64,000 bases of DNA from NCBI GenBank assembly GCA_963782555.1, contig CAWAKB010000001.1, positions 124,001 to 188,000 of the forward strand, given 5' to 3'. This DNA comes from Hyphomicrobium_A sp963782555 (lineage in GTDB: Bacteria; Pseudomonadota; Alphaproteobacteria; Rhizobiales; Hyphomicrobiaceae). Both the position numbers and the translations under genes were made by a program. The notes beneath the pieces were generated by a model. The model was given only the letters and a program-made list of their open reading frames with translations. It did not search any database and was not told the DNA's origin. Positions 42,964 through 52,427 of this stretch are shown here, piece by piece. Numbering within the stretch: the stretch's first letter is position 1; each line of letters begins with the position of its first letter.

Positions 42964-43626
42964 ATGAGGCAATCCGCGGTGGTCGCGGCGCGAAGTGGGG
43001 CGCGCCTGTGCTTGTGCTCTCTCCTGACCGTCTTGGTTACCGGCTGCGGCCTTTCTTCACTCACCTCCGGGCTGGGCTCGTCCGTGTTCGGCGGCGGCTC
43101 CTCTTCGCAGTCCTCGGCGTCTCCCGGCGTCAGTGAGGAGCAGCTCCTCTCCGCGGCCAAAACCAGCGGCGACGGGCCGGTGAGCCCCATCGTCGGAGAA
43201 ATCGCGCACGGTTGCCCACGCCTCAGCATCTCGCCTCGTGGCGGCCACCTCACCATCTACGAGGACGGCCGCGCCGGTGATGGTCTCGCCATCATGCACC
43301 GGGGCGAAATCACCAAGACCGCGCGCGAGTGCCAGATCGAGCCCGGACGGGTCACGGTGAAGTACGGCTTCTCGGGACGCGTGTTGCTAGGGCCGCGCGG
43401 CAAAGCCGGTAACATCACTCTGCCCGTCAATGTCATCGTCACCGATTCCAAGCGCGATAAGATCGCAAGTGATTCAATGAACGTTGCGGTCGCCGTCGCC
43501 GTCGACAATCCGATCGGCTATTTCTCGGCGGTCCGCTCGGTGACCTTCAATATTCCCGAAGGGTCACGCCCAGGCGACTTTGAGCTATTCGTGGGCTTCG
43601 ACCAGAGCGCTAAAGGCGCAGGGTAG
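42964..43626 (+). CDS. Hypothetical lipoprotein
   Basis: A 220-residue protein with a lipoprotein signal: a charged start, the hydrophobic LCLCSLLTVLV and the lipobox VTGC. A Gly/Ser-rich spacer (GLGSSVFGGGSSSQSSAS) follows, then a beta-rich domain with two cysteines (HGCPRLSI and RECQIEPG), VKYGFSGRVLLGPRGKAG and a final DFELFVGFDQS. No established function; conserved hypothetical lipoproteins like this occur in Rhizobiales. The ATG at 42964 was preferred to an upstream ATG because the signal peptide starts there. It diverges from ispH and converges on the F0 operon. Confidence 0.8.
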   Translation: MRQSAVVAARSGARLCLCSLLTVLVTGCGLSSLTSGLGSSVFGGGSSSQSSASPGVSEEQLLSAAKTSGDGPVSPIVGEIAHGCPRLSISPRGGHLTIYEDGRAGDGLAIMHRGEITKTARECQIEPGRVTVKYGFSGRVLLGPRGKAGNITLPVNVIVTDSKRDKIASDSMNVAVAVAVDNPIGYFSAVRSVTFNIPEGSRPGDFELFVGFDQSAKGAG

Positions 43627-43704
43627 CGCCGCCGCACTTTGCCCTCCGATGACGTTCTGGCCGATGGGATAAGTGATCCGACGCGCGGCGCAAACGGAAG
43701 GGCG

Positions 43705-44199
43705 CTAGTTAAGCTTGCCCTCGAGGTCGCGGATGCTCGACTCGATGAGGGTCGTCGCGGTCTGGCCCGTGGCGCGCGTCTTGAGGATCTTCTCCGCCGC
43801 GGCAATCGCGTTCTCGACCGCGGAAGCACGCACCTCGCTCACCGCCTGCGCCTCGGCCCGCGCAATCTTCTCCTCGGCGAGCTTGGTCCGCCGTTCGACA
43901 AACTCGCTCAGGCTCTTGCGCGTCTCGTTGGCCAGAGCCTCTCCCTCGCGCTTGGCCTGCTCGATAATGGCCTTGGTCTCGTTCTCGGCCTCGCGGCTCT
44001 TGCGCTGATAGTCGGCGAGCAGCGATTGGGCCTCGTCACGCAGGCGGCGCGCCTCGTCGAGCTCGTTGCGGATGGCATCGGCGCGCGTGTCCAGCGCGTT
44101 GGTGACGAGCCCCGGAACCTTGTAATAGATGAGAAGTGCGACGAAGCCGAAGAAGGCGATCATCACCCAGAAGACGGGATCGTCCAGATCAAAGAACAT
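43705..44199 (-). CDS. atpF: ATP synthase F0 subunit b
   Basis: A 164-residue stator subunit. One N-terminal membrane helix (about residues 8-27, FWVMIAFFGFVALLIYY) is followed by a long charged helix (EARRLRDEAQSLLADYQRKSREAENE) that reaches up to F1. It is the last gene of the F0 operon atpI-B-E-F'-F, six bases after the b' gene. The alpha, beta, gamma, delta and epsilon genes are not in this window, as usual for alphaproteobacteria, where F1 is encoded elsewhere. Confidence 0.94.
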   Translation of the reverse strand: MFFDLDDPVFWVMIAFFGFVALLIYYKVPGLVTNALDTRADAIRNELDEARRLRDEAQSLLADYQRKSREAENETKAIIEQAKREGEALANETRKSLSEFVERRTKLAEEKIARAEAQAVSEVRASAVENAIAAAEKILKTRATGQTATTLIESSIRDLEGKLN

Positions 44200-44205
44200 G
44201 GGTCC

Positions 44206-44763
44206 TCACTCTGCAGCGGGCTGCAGAACCTTCCGCACCTCGGCTGGACTGACGTCCTCGCCCAAGAGCTTGCTGACGACGGCGCTTGCAGTCTCGGCCG
44301 CGATCTCGTTGACGCTCGACAGCGCCTTGGTCTTGGTGGCAGCGATGCGCGTCTCGGCCTCGGAGAGCTTGGCGGCAAGTTCGCTCTCGACCGCCACGCG
44401 CTCCTTCTCCGTCTCGGCGCCCAGTGCCTCACGCATGTCCTTGGCCATGGAAGACGCCTTCTGGCGCGCCTCGCTCAACGCTTGCTCATAAGCGGCGAGC
44501 GCGGCATCGGTCTCGGCCTTGAAGCGCTCGGCCGCGTCGAGGTCGCGCTGCACGCGGTCGCGCCGCTCCTCGATCACCTCGCCGATGCGCGGCAGCGCCA
44601 CGTGCGAGAGGATCAGGTAGAGGACGACGAAGGTGAGTGCCAGCCACACGAGCTGCGGGGAGAAGTCGCCCGGATTGAGCTGCGGCAGGCCCCCGGACTT
44701 CTCCTCGTGCGTCACCGCGGCGGCTGCTGCCGCCACGATAAACGCGGGGATCGCTGCGATCAT
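44206..44763 (-). CDS. atpF2: ATP synthase F0 subunit b'
   Basis: A 185-residue second b-type stator subunit. It has a longer N-terminal segment than b (residues 1-30, including an alanine-rich start), one membrane helix near residues 35-52 (VWLALTFVVLYLILSHV), then PRIGEVIEERRDRVQRDLDAAERF and a long coiled region. Paired b and b' subunits form a heterodimeric stator in alphaproteobacteria and phototrophs. It sits between atpE and atpF. The symbol atpG is also used for this subunit. Confidence 0.93.
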   Translation of the reverse strand: MIAAIPAFIVAAAAAAVTHEEKSGGLPQLNPGDFSPQLVWLALTFVVLYLILSHVALPRIGEVIEERRDRVQRDLDAAERFKAETDAALAAYEQALSEARQKASSMAKDMREALGAETEKERVAVESELAAKLSEAETRIAATKTKALSSVNEIAAETASAVVSKLLGEDVSPAEVRKVLQPAAE

Positions 44764-44796
44764 GGTTCTCTCCTCACGCGAGCGCGGCCTGCCTCA

Positions 44797-45021
44797 TCAG
44801 CCGAAGAGGATGATGAGCGCGATCAGAAGGCCGAACAGGCCGGTCGCCTCCGCAAGGGCGAAGCCGATGAGGAGGTTGGTGAATTGGCCCGGCGCGGCCG
44901 ACGGGTTGCGCATAGCGCCCGACAGATAATTGCCGAAGATGTTGCCGATGCCGACACCAGCTCCAATGAGCGCGCTGCAGGCAAGGCCAGCGCCGATCAT
45001 CTTTGCAGCTTCCAACTCCAT
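44797..45021 (-). CDS. atpE: ATP synthase F0 subunit c
   Basis: A 74-residue hairpin of two membrane helices that forms the rotating c-ring. The polar loop is SGAMRNPSAA, and the proton-carrying glutamate is in LIGFALAEATGLFGLL. The residues around it do not show the sodium-binding pattern, so proton use is likely. The glycine-rich first helix GAGVGIGNIFG is typical. It lies between atpB (71 bases away) and the b' gene. Confidence 0.97.
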   Translation of the reverse strand: MELEAAKMIGAGLACSALIGAGVGIGNIFGNYLSGAMRNPSAAPGQFTNLLIGFALAEATGLFGLLIALIILFG

Positions 45022-45092
45022 CGTCTTCTTCTCCCTTTAGGATGAGTACGTCCGGTTTGATGTTGCGTTTATACGCTTCCAGGCGAAGCCGA

Positions 45093-45830
45093 CTAGTGGT
45101 GCATGTGAAGCGCGTCGTTGAGGTAGATGCAGGTTAACACCGTGAAGACCAGCGCCTGCAGGAATGCGACCAGGAATTCAAGGCCGGTGAAGGCCACGAG
45201 AAAGGCCAGCGGTGCCCAGCCGCCGATGAGGCCGAGACTGATGACGAAACCGGCGAAGACCTTGAGCATCGTATGCCCGGCCATCATGTTGGCGAAGAGA
45301 CGCACCGAGTGGCTGACCGGGCGGATGAGATAGGAGATGAGCTCGATCGGGATGATGACCGGCAGCAGCGCCAGCGGGATGCCTTCCGGCACAAACAGCT
45401 TCAAGTAACCGAAACCGTGACGGGCGAAGCCGATCAGCGTGACCATGATCCAAACCATCGCCGCGAAGGCAAACGTCACGATGATGTGGCTCGTCACCGT
45501 GAAGGAATACGGGAGCAGGCCGAGCAGATTGAGCGTCAAGATGAAGATGAAGATCGTGAAAACCCAGGGGAAGTACTTCATGCCTTCCTCGCCGAGGGTC
45601 TCACGCACCATGTTGGCGATATATTCGTAGCTGAGCTCGGCAATCGATTGCACCCGGCCCGGGACGAGCGACCGGCGCCCCATGGCGAGGATGAGAAAGC
45701 CCGCGATCAGCGCGACCGCGGCGACCATGAACAGCGACGCATTCGTGAACGAGACGTCGTACCCGAACAGCTCGATCGGGACGATCCGCTTGATCTCGAA
45801 CTGATGCATGGGGCTGTGATGAGCGGCCAA
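45093..45830 (-). CDS. atpB: ATP synthase F0 subunit a
   Basis: A 245-residue membrane subunit that forms the proton half-channels. The N terminus HQFEIKRIVPIELFGYDVSFTNASLFM is typical of Rhizobiales. The essential arginine lies in the helix SHSVRLFANMMAGHTMLKVF, and the C-terminal helix contains LVAFLQALVFTVLTCIYLNDALHMHH. It follows atpI by eleven bases and precedes atpE, in the standard order. Confidence 0.97.
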   Translation of the reverse strand: MAAHHSPMHQFEIKRIVPIELFGYDVSFTNASLFMVAAVALIAGFLILAMGRRSLVPGRVQSIAELSYEYIANMVRETLGEEGMKYFPWVFTIFIFILTLNLLGLLPYSFTVTSHIIVTFAFAAMVWIMVTLIGFARHGFGYLKLFVPEGIPLALLPVIIPIELISYLIRPVSHSVRLFANMMAGHTMLKVFAGFVISLGLIGGWAPLAFLVAFTGLEFLVAFLQALVFTVLTCIYLNDALHMHH

Positions 45831-45841
45831 GGTCCAATCCC

Positions 45842-46249
45842 CTACCTATCGTCCTCGTCATCGTCCTTGACGGACGGTGTTGCCAGCTGCGATGCCGCTG
45901 CGTCGGCTTGCGCCTTCTGCGCGGCCCGGATCACGTTCATGAGACCCGCGGCGAAGCCAAGGGCAACGAACAGGACCAGAAGCCAGGGTCTCGTGCCAAG
46001 CTGGCGATCGAGCACCCAACCAATAAATCCCCCCACGCCGACGCCGACCACCAGTTCAGCGACGAAGCGGAAGGCCTTTGCAAACGCCTCGCCGCGGGCA
46101 CGCGCATCACCCGATTGCGGCGGATTGCGGCGCGCTCTGACCTTGTCGAGCCGCTTGCCAAGCGCGTCGGAGCGTTCGTGAAACGCCTCGCGCTGCTCCG
46201 GGCTGATTTCGCCACGTCCGGGGCTATCGCCCTTCCCTGCGGCTGACAT
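45842..46249 (-). CDS. atpI: ATP synthase-associated protein AtpI
   Basis: A 135-residue protein with a charged N-terminal half (SPEQREAFHERSDALGKRLDKVRARR) and two membrane helices (about 58-78 and 85-107). The first helix contains FVAELVVGVGVGGFIGWVLD, typical of the AtpI/UncI family, which helps c-ring assembly and in some species is linked to magnesium handling. The tail is acidic (KDDDEDDR). It is the first gene of the F0 operon. The 278 bases upstream, to the patatin gene, should hold its promoter. Confidence 0.9.
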   Translation of the reverse strand: MSAAGKGDSPGRGEISPEQREAFHERSDALGKRLDKVRARRNPPQSGDARARGEAFAKAFRFVAELVVGVGVGGFIGWVLDRQLGTRPWLLVLFVALGFAAGLMNVIRAAQKAQADAAASQLATPSVKDDDEDDR

Positions 46250-46527
46250 GGCGGTACCGGCCCGATTGCGGCTTAAAGGCTACCAAACGGCGGGTTTTAT
46301 CAACGGCGCGCACCATAGTGACGGCCCCTGGGGGTGTCAAGAAAGCGCCCAATTCATTGGGGGTATGGCGAAACCGCGCAGGTGGCCGGACCACTTTGAT
46401 GCCTTTTGGTGCCGGCTGTATGCAAAGCCTGGAAAAGTGCACGTCGCGCTTCCAGGTGGGGCGGCGCAGGCTATATCGTCGCGCCGATGGTGCTGGGTAG
46501 GGATGGTCCAGCCGTACCGGGGGCGAA
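46250..46527. other. Divergent intergenic region, atpI and patatin-like gene
   Basis: This stretch separates the start of the F0 operon from the patatin-like gene. It must carry both promoters. I see no small gene and no clear promoter boxes. Confidence 0.35.
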
Positions 46528-48897
46528 ATGCGCGCTTTGCATGTTTCCCGCAATTACCTTGCCCAGTTCTTCGATGCGTGCCGGGTCTTGCGGGCGCCGC
46601 TTCTGGTATCGCTGTTCGCATTCATTGTACTTGGTCTGCCGCCGCAGACGCGAGAGGTCTATCGCGTGCTGGCGGACGATTTCCCCGATCACCACTGGCA
46701 GGTCGCCCTGGGCTTCATGGCGCTATTGGTGGCCAGCGGCTTCATCTGGCATTGCGGCCGGCAGGCGACGCTGATCGAGCGCCAGAGGGTGCTCGAGCAG
46801 CCGAACGTCGAAGGCGCGCTGCTGCGCTGGATGCCGCGGCTGCTTGCCGCGCTCGTGCCACTGGGCGCCGCGCTGGGCCTGCACAAGACCATCAATGAAG
46901 CCGAGACGACGGCCCTTCTGGTCAAGAACGTCGCCGACAAGCGCGGCTGGCCAGAACTCAACGACGTTTACCAGCTGATCGACGTGTCGCCGTCGCGGCT
47001 TTGGTTCGCGACCCTCATTGCGATTGGTTTGGTGGCCGTCGTTCTCATGACGACGATATACCGCACGCGCGGCAAGCATTGGAAATACAACGAGCCGGGC
47101 AAATGGCTGATTGGAACTGAGACGACGATCTTCTCCGTGGCGACCGCCGGCGCGTGCATCGTCATGTTCTCGCTGGCGCCGCCGGCGCTGGCGCAGAGCA
47201 TCGGCATTGTCGCGATTTTCGGGCTTTTTCTCGCCGTGCTTGTCGTCGTCCTCAGCAATCTGTTCCTGTTGGGCGACGTCCTCGGCTTCCCCGTGATCTC
47301 CCTCCTCGTCGTCGCCGCAATCGGGCTCAACGCCTGCGATCTCAACGACAACCACGGCGTTCCGCTGATGCAGCATGCACGCAATGGGACCCAGTCGGAA
47401 GACCTCGGTGGCTCGTTCCGGCAGTGGTACGAGTCCCGTGAAGACCTCGACTACTACTCCAAGAGCAATGAGCCCTACCCCGTCTTCATCGTGGCTGCCG
47501 CCGGCGGCGGCGCCTATGCCGCCTACTACACCGCAACGTTTCTGGCGCGCATGCAGGACAGCTGCCCGAACTTTGCCCAGCACGTGTTCGCCATTAGCGG
47601 TGTCTCGGGAGGCAGCATCGGAGCGTCGCTCTTTGCCGGATTGGCCAAGCTCAAGGCCCACAATCAGAAGTACGTGGGGTGCAACCTCGAGCCCAAGAAT
47701 CATTATTTCGAGAAGCGGACGCAGAAGTTCTTTGAGGAGGACTTCCTCTCGCCCGTAATCGCCGCGGCCCTGTTCCCCGACTTCGTGCAGCGCTTTCTGC
47801 CGTTCCCGGTCGGCCACTTCGACCGCTCGCGCGCGCTCGATGCCAGCATCGAGGCGGCTTGGCACGACATGGCGGCGGATGCGGCCAAGGACGATCCCGC
47901 CGTGGCCGCCATGGCCAACCCCTTTGCAAGGCCGTTCCTCGATCTTTGGACACCTGCGCGGGCCGACGCCGCCGTGCCGGCTTTGATTTTGAACACCACC
48001 GAGGTTGCCAACGGCTATCGCATCGTGATGTCGCCGATCGCGACCGGCGTTGCCGCGGGCAAGGAGTGGTCGAAGATCGCCCGCCTCCACCCCTTGCTGC
48101 CGCCGAGCGCCAAGCCCGGATCCGAGCCCGACATCAAGCTCAGCACGGCGGCCGGAATGAGCGCGCGCTTTCCCTGGGTGCTGCCCGCCGCCTCCGTCGA
48201 GACGGGTCCTGACCGGACACGCATGCGGCTCGTCGACGGCGGCTATGTCGAAAGCTCGGGTGTCGATATCGCGAACCAGCTCTTGAAGGCGCTCAAAGTT
48301 GCGGTCGAGCGCACGAAGGAAACGCCCGAGCGCATGAACGCCAAGTTCTACCTTGTCGTCTTGATGGGCTACGAGGGCACGCCGGTTGCCGACAAAAGCC
48401 TCGGCGAGGCGCCGCTGCCCTTGCGTACGCTGATCAGCACCTGGCAGACGCGGGCCGAGATTGCCTTCCTCGGGGCCTTCGTGGAGGCGTGCCCCGAGAT
48501 TGCATCATGCATCGTCGACGCCGCAAAAGAGACCTCGTACCAGCGCGCGCTGGTCGAGCTTCCCGTCATTCCGGTCTTTCTCAACCTGAGAGATTTTCAC
48601 ATTCCCTTGACCTGGCAGCTGACGCGAGCGAGCCGCGAGATCATCGCCCTCCATGCCGGGATTGCCCGGCGCTGCGAGCGCAACGACACACTGATGATGA
48701 CTTGGCCAGAGGAGCGCGGGCCCTACGACCGCATCGTCAAGGCGCTGGGGGAGAACAGCTGCAGCGTGTGCACCATGCAGTTCCGGCTCGCCCACAGGTC
48801 GGAGTCGCCGGAGTGGGCCGACGACCGCATCTGCACCCACTCGCCGGCTGCAGCTGCTGCACCGGCGACGACAAGCGCGATTGGCGAAGGCAAGTAG
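46528..48897 (+). CDS. Polytopic membrane patatin-like phospholipase
   Basis: A 789-residue protein with an N-terminal part of about 275 residues holding six to seven membrane helices (for instance LLVSLFAFIVLGL, VALGFMALLVASGFIWH, IVAIFGLFLAVLVVVLSN), followed by a patatin-type serine hydrolase domain. The glycine loop is FIVAAAGGGAYAAYY (the usual arginine is missing), the nucleophile elbow is ISGVSGGSIGAS (Ser near 359), and the catalytic aspartate is in RLVDGGYVESSG (near 569). Patatins are acyl hydrolases of phospholipids; a membrane-embedded form suggests lipid turnover at the inner membrane, which is inference. The C-terminal part has several cysteines. It converges with smc. Confidence 0.85.
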   Translation: MRALHVSRNYLAQFFDACRVLRAPLLVSLFAFIVLGLPPQTREVYRVLADDFPDHHWQVALGFMALLVASGFIWHCGRQATLIERQRVLEQPNVEGALLRWMPRLLAALVPLGAALGLHKTINEAETTALLVKNVADKRGWPELNDVYQLIDVSPSRLWFATLIAIGLVAVVLMTTIYRTRGKHWKYNEPGKWLIGTETTIFSVATAGACIVMFSLAPPALAQSIGIVAIFGLFLAVLVVVLSNLFLLGDVLGFPVISLLVVAAIGLNACDLNDNHGVPLMQHARNGTQSEDLGGSFRQWYESREDLDYYSKSNEPYPVFIVAAAGGGAYAAYYTATFLARMQDSCPNFAQHVFAISGVSGGSIGASLFAGLAKLKAHNQKYVGCNLEPKNHYFEKRTQKFFEEDFLSPVIAAALFPDFVQRFLPFPVGHFDRSRALDASIEAAWHDMAADAAKDDPAVAAMANPFARPFLDLWTPARADAAVPALILNTTEVANGYRIVMSPIATGVAAGKEWSKIARLHPLLPPSAKPGSEPDIKLSTAAGMSARFPWVLPAASVETGPDRTRMRLVDGGYVESSGVDIANQLLKALKVAVERTKETPERMNAKFYLVVLMGYEGTPVADKSLGEAPLPLRTLISTWQTRAEIAFLGAFVEACPEIASCIVDAAKETSYQRALVELPVIPVFLNLRDFHIPLTWQLTRASREIIALHAGIARRCERNDTLMMTWPEERGPYDRIVKALGENSCSVCTMQFRLAHRSESPEWADDRICTHSPAAAAAPATTSAIGEGK

Positions 48898-48907
48898 GTC
48901 GGGTCGC

Positions 48908-51900
48908 TCAGCCGGCCTCGCGGAAGCGCTGGGCCGTCTCCAGGTCGACGGAGACGAGCTGCGAGATGCCCTTCTCGGCCATGGTGACGCCGAACAGACG
49001 GCTCATGCGCGCCATAGTCATGGGGTGATGGGTAATGACCAGGAAGCGGGTCGCGGTGTCCGCCGCCATGCCCTCCAAAAGCCGGCAGAAGCGGTCGACG
49101 TTGGCATCGTCGAGGGGGGCATCCACCTCGTCGAGCACGCAGATCGGCGACGGGTTGGTCAGGAACACCGCAAAGATCAGCGACAGCGCCGTGAGCGACT
49201 GCTCGCCACCTGAAAGCAGCGACAAAGTCGCCGGCTTCTTGCCGGGTGGCTTGGCGATGATCTCAAGGCCGCCTTCCAGCGGGTCCTCGCCCTCGATCAT
49301 CTCGAGGCGCGCCTCGCCGCCGCCGAACAGCATGGTGAACAGCTTGCGGAAGTGCGTATCGACCGCCTCGAAGGCGTCCTGCAGGCGTTTGTGGGCCTCG
49401 CGGTTAAGCTGGCCGATGGCGCTGCGCAGCTTGGCGATCGCCTGCTCGACGTCGGCGCGCTCCGCGTCGAGCTCCGTGTGCTGGGCGCCGAGCGTCTGCA
49501 ACTCGTCGTCGGCTTGAAGGTTCACGCCGCCGAGGCGCTCGCGGTCGGCTTTGAGCGCGGTGAGCTTGCGCTCGACGTCGGCAAGCGGTGGCAGCTCGGA
49601 GCCGACCTCGACCTCAGCCACGCCGAGGCAGCCTTCGGGCGCCACACCCAAGGCGTCGCGGATCTGGCGCGCCACATCCTGGCGGCGCGTGCGCGCGCCC
49701 TCGAGCATCGCTTCCGTGCGTGCCCGCGCCTCGCGCGCCTCGGCCACGGCACCTTGCGCAGCACGCAGTGCCTGCACGCCTTCCTTGAGCGCGCCATCGG
49801 CCTCGGCGAGGGCGTCAGCCGCCGTCTGGCGCTCGCTTTCCGCCGCGCTCAGTGCGGTCAGCAGCTTGCCGCGCCGCTGCTCGATCTGGGCCGGCATGTC
49901 GGCCAGCCCGCGCAGCTCCGCCTGTGCCTCGGCGAGGCGCGCCTTCAAAGTGTCGATCTGCTGTTGGGCGCCGGTACTGCGCGTCATCCACCGCTCGCGC
50001 TCGACGGCGATGGCGGCCAGACGCTCGGCGCGTGCGCGTCGCTCCCGCTCGAGGCTCGAGATCTCCGCGCGCGCGTCTGCGAGCGCGGTGCGGCGCGTTC
50101 CGACGAGGCTCTGCGTCTCCGCGAGTGCGGGCTCGGGGTCCTCGGTGGTCGCGAGGGCCGACAGCGCTGCGTCTGCGCCCGCCGCCGCCTCTTGGGCAAC
50201 GATAAGATCCTGCTCGGCCCGCGCGCGGGCACCGGCCACGGCTGCGAGCTTGCTTTCCGTCTCGCGCGCCGCGCGCTCGATGGCGGTCAGGGCATCACGC
50301 GTCTTGACGAGCATTCCCTGTGCTTCCCGCCAGAGCTGGCGCAGGCGCTGCTCTTCTTTGTGTGCCCGCTGCAGCGCCTCGGTAGCCTCCGTCTCGGCCT
50401 CGGCCTTGGCCGTAGCGGTGGTGCGCGCCTGCGCTTCCTCCAGCTCAATCGAGGATAAGCGATTGCGCTCGGCGAGCCGCTGCGCAGCGGGTGTCGCGCC
50501 TTCGGACGCCGCGGTGAAGCCGTCCCACCGCCACACGTCGCCTTCGCGCGTGACAAGACGCTGCCCGGGCTTGAGCTGTGGCTGCAGGCGGTGGCCGTCC
50601 TCGCGTGAGGCGACGATGCCGGTCTGTCGCAGGCGCCGGTCGAGCTCGGGTGGCGCCTCGACGTGGGCGGCGAGCGGGTCGATGCCCGAAGGCAGCGCGC
50701 CATCGTGGCGTCCCACCGGCACCTGACGCCAGTGCACCGGCGCTTCCTCCGCAGCCGGTGCCTCGAGATCGTCGCCGAGGGCGGCGCCGAGGGCCGCTTC
50801 ATAGCCGGTAGCAACGCGCAGACGGTCGAGAATGGGGGGAAAGTCAGTGCCCCGGGCACCGATCAGCAGCTTGACCAAGGTCTCGCGCTCGGTGCGCAGG
50901 GAGGCGAGCGCAAGGCGCGCTACCGCGCTCTCCTCGCGTGCGGTATCCGCCGTCGCGGCCAGCGTCTGTGCCTTCTCCTCGGCGGCGATCGCCTGCACCT
51001 CGAAGCGCGAAATCTCCTGGGCGAGCCGCTTGCCCGCCTCGGTGATCTGCGCAAGCTTCTCGGCATCTGGCGCCCGGCCCGCGATCTCGCGCGTCTGCGC
51101 GTCGAGCTCGGCGAGCTGCCGCTCGAGCCTCGCAATCGTGTCTCGGCGCTCGGCGAGGCCGGCCTCGAGACTGCCGCGTTTTGCGCGCCGCTCGGCGACC
51201 TTGGCCGTGAGCTCGCCAAGCCGCTCCTCGGCCGACTTCAGTGCGTCCTCCGCCGCGGTGAGCCTGGCTTTGGCCTCGCTCTCGCTGGTATCGGCGCCGG
51301 CCTCGGCGGCTTTCAGCGCCTCCACCTCGGTCTCGAGGCCGGAGAGGATCTGGCGCGCCTCGGCAATCAGCTCCTCCTCGCGAGCCATGTCGGAGCTGAG
51401 CTGTTCGGCACGGGCCTCGAGCTCGCGCTGACGCTCGGCCGCGCGTTGTGCCTCCTGCTCGAAGGTTTCCTGCTCGAGGCGCAGCCGGCTGACCACGGCG
51501 GCGCGCTTGGCCTCCTCCTCGCGCAGGGGCCCCATGTTTTCGGCGAGGCGCGCCTCCTCGGCGAGCGCCTGCGCCTCGGCTTGCGTCGCGGTACCGAGCG
51601 TCGTCAGCGCGTCGCGCAGGGCGGCCTCCTCGGCTTCGACGTGGGCCTGCGCGCCGGTCCAGCTCAAATGGAAGAGCAGAGCCTCCTGGCGCCGGATATC
51701 ACCTGAGATCTCCTTGTAGCGCCGGGCCGCGCGCGCCTGCCTCTTTAAGCTCTCGACTTGCGAGCTTAGCTGGCCCAGCACGTCGTTGAGGCGGGCAAGG
51801 TTCGCCTCCGTGGCCTTCAGGCGCAGCTCTGCCTCGTGGCGGCGGCTATGCAATCCGGCGATGCCGGCTGCGTCCTCCAGGATGCGGCGGCGCTGATCGG

Positions 51901-52369
51901 GCTTGGCGTTGACGATCTCACCGATCTGGCCCTGGCGCACCAGCGCCGGCGAACGCGCGCCGGTTGCGGCGTCCTCAAACAGGATCTTGACGTCGCGCGC
52001 GCGCGCCTCCCGCCCGTTGATGCGGTAGACGGAGCCGGCTTCGCGCTCGATGCGGCGCGTAATCTCGATCACGTCGGAGCCGTTGAACTCGGCCGGCGCC
52101 TTGCGCTCGGAATTGTCGAGGAAGATCGTGACCTCGGCGGAATTGCGCGCCGGGCGACTGTTGGTGCCCGAGAAGATCACATCGTCCATGGCGGCCGCGC
52201 GCATGCTCTTGTGCGAGGTCTCGCCCATGACCCAGCGGAGCGCTTCCAAGAGGTTCGACTTGCCGCAGCCGTTGGGTCCGACAACGCCCGTCAGCCCGGG
52301 CTCGATCACAAGCTCGGTTGGCTCGACAAAGGACTTGAAGCCCAACAGCCTTAGACGACTGATCTTCAT
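48908..52369 (-). CDS. smc: Chromosome segregation protein SMC
   Basis: A 1153-residue condensin ATPase that organises and separates chromosomes. Walker A is GPNGCGKSN at residues 31-39; two long coiled coils flank the hinge (about 500-660); the signature LSGGEQSLTALSL and Walker B CVLDEVDAPLDDANVDRF lie near the C terminus and complete the ATPase head in the folded molecule. The ATG at 52369 was chosen because MKISRLRLLGFKSF is the conserved start. It lies 58 bases downstream of a DsbA-like lipoprotein gene on the same strand, so they may be co-transcribed. The scpA and scpB partners are not in the window. Confidence 0.97.
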   Translation of the reverse strand: MKISRLRLLGFKSFVEPTELVIEPGLTGVVGPNGCGKSNLLEALRWVMGETSHKSMRAAAMDDVIFSGTNSRPARNSAEVTIFLDNSERKAPAEFNGSDVIEITRRIEREAGSVYRINGREARARDVKILFEDAATGARSPALVRQGQIGEIVNAKPDQRRRILEDAAGIAGLHSRRHEAELRLKATEANLARLNDVLGQLSSQVESLKRQARAARRYKEISGDIRRQEALLFHLSWTGAQAHVEAEEAALRDALTTLGTATQAEAQALAEEARLAENMGPLREEEAKRAAVVSRLRLEQETFEQEAQRAAERQRELEARAEQLSSDMAREEELIAEARQILSGLETEVEALKAAEAGADTSESEAKARLTAAEDALKSAEERLGELTAKVAERRAKRGSLEAGLAERRDTIARLERQLAELDAQTREIAGRAPDAEKLAQITEAGKRLAQEISRFEVQAIAAEEKAQTLAATADTAREESAVARLALASLRTERETLVKLLIGARGTDFPPILDRLRVATGYEAALGAALGDDLEAPAAEEAPVHWRQVPVGRHDGALPSGIDPLAAHVEAPPELDRRLRQTGIVASREDGHRLQPQLKPGQRLVTREGDVWRWDGFTAASEGATPAAQRLAERNRLSSIELEEAQARTTATAKAEAETEATEALQRAHKEEQRLRQLWREAQGMLVKTRDALTAIERAARETESKLAAVAGARARAEQDLIVAQEAAAGADAALSALATTEDPEPALAETQSLVGTRRTALADARAEISSLERERRARAERLAAIAVERERWMTRSTGAQQQIDTLKARLAEAQAELRGLADMPAQIEQRRGKLLTALSAAESERQTAADALAEADGALKEGVQALRAAQGAVAEAREARARTEAMLEGARTRRQDVARQIRDALGVAPEGCLGVAEVEVGSELPPLADVERKLTALKADRERLGGVNLQADDELQTLGAQHTELDAERADVEQAIAKLRSAIGQLNREAHKRLQDAFEAVDTHFRKLFTMLFGGGEARLEMIEGEDPLEGGLEIIAKPPGKKPATLSLLSGGEQSLTALSLIFAVFLTNPSPICVLDEVDAPLDDANVDRFCRLLEGMAADTATRFLVITHHPMTMARMSRLFGVTMAEKGISQLVSVDLETAQRFREAG

Positions 52370-52427
52370 CCGGTTCCCAGAGGTGCCAAGCGGGGGCAGG
52401 ATCGCGACGGCGCCGGGCGCCAACCCG

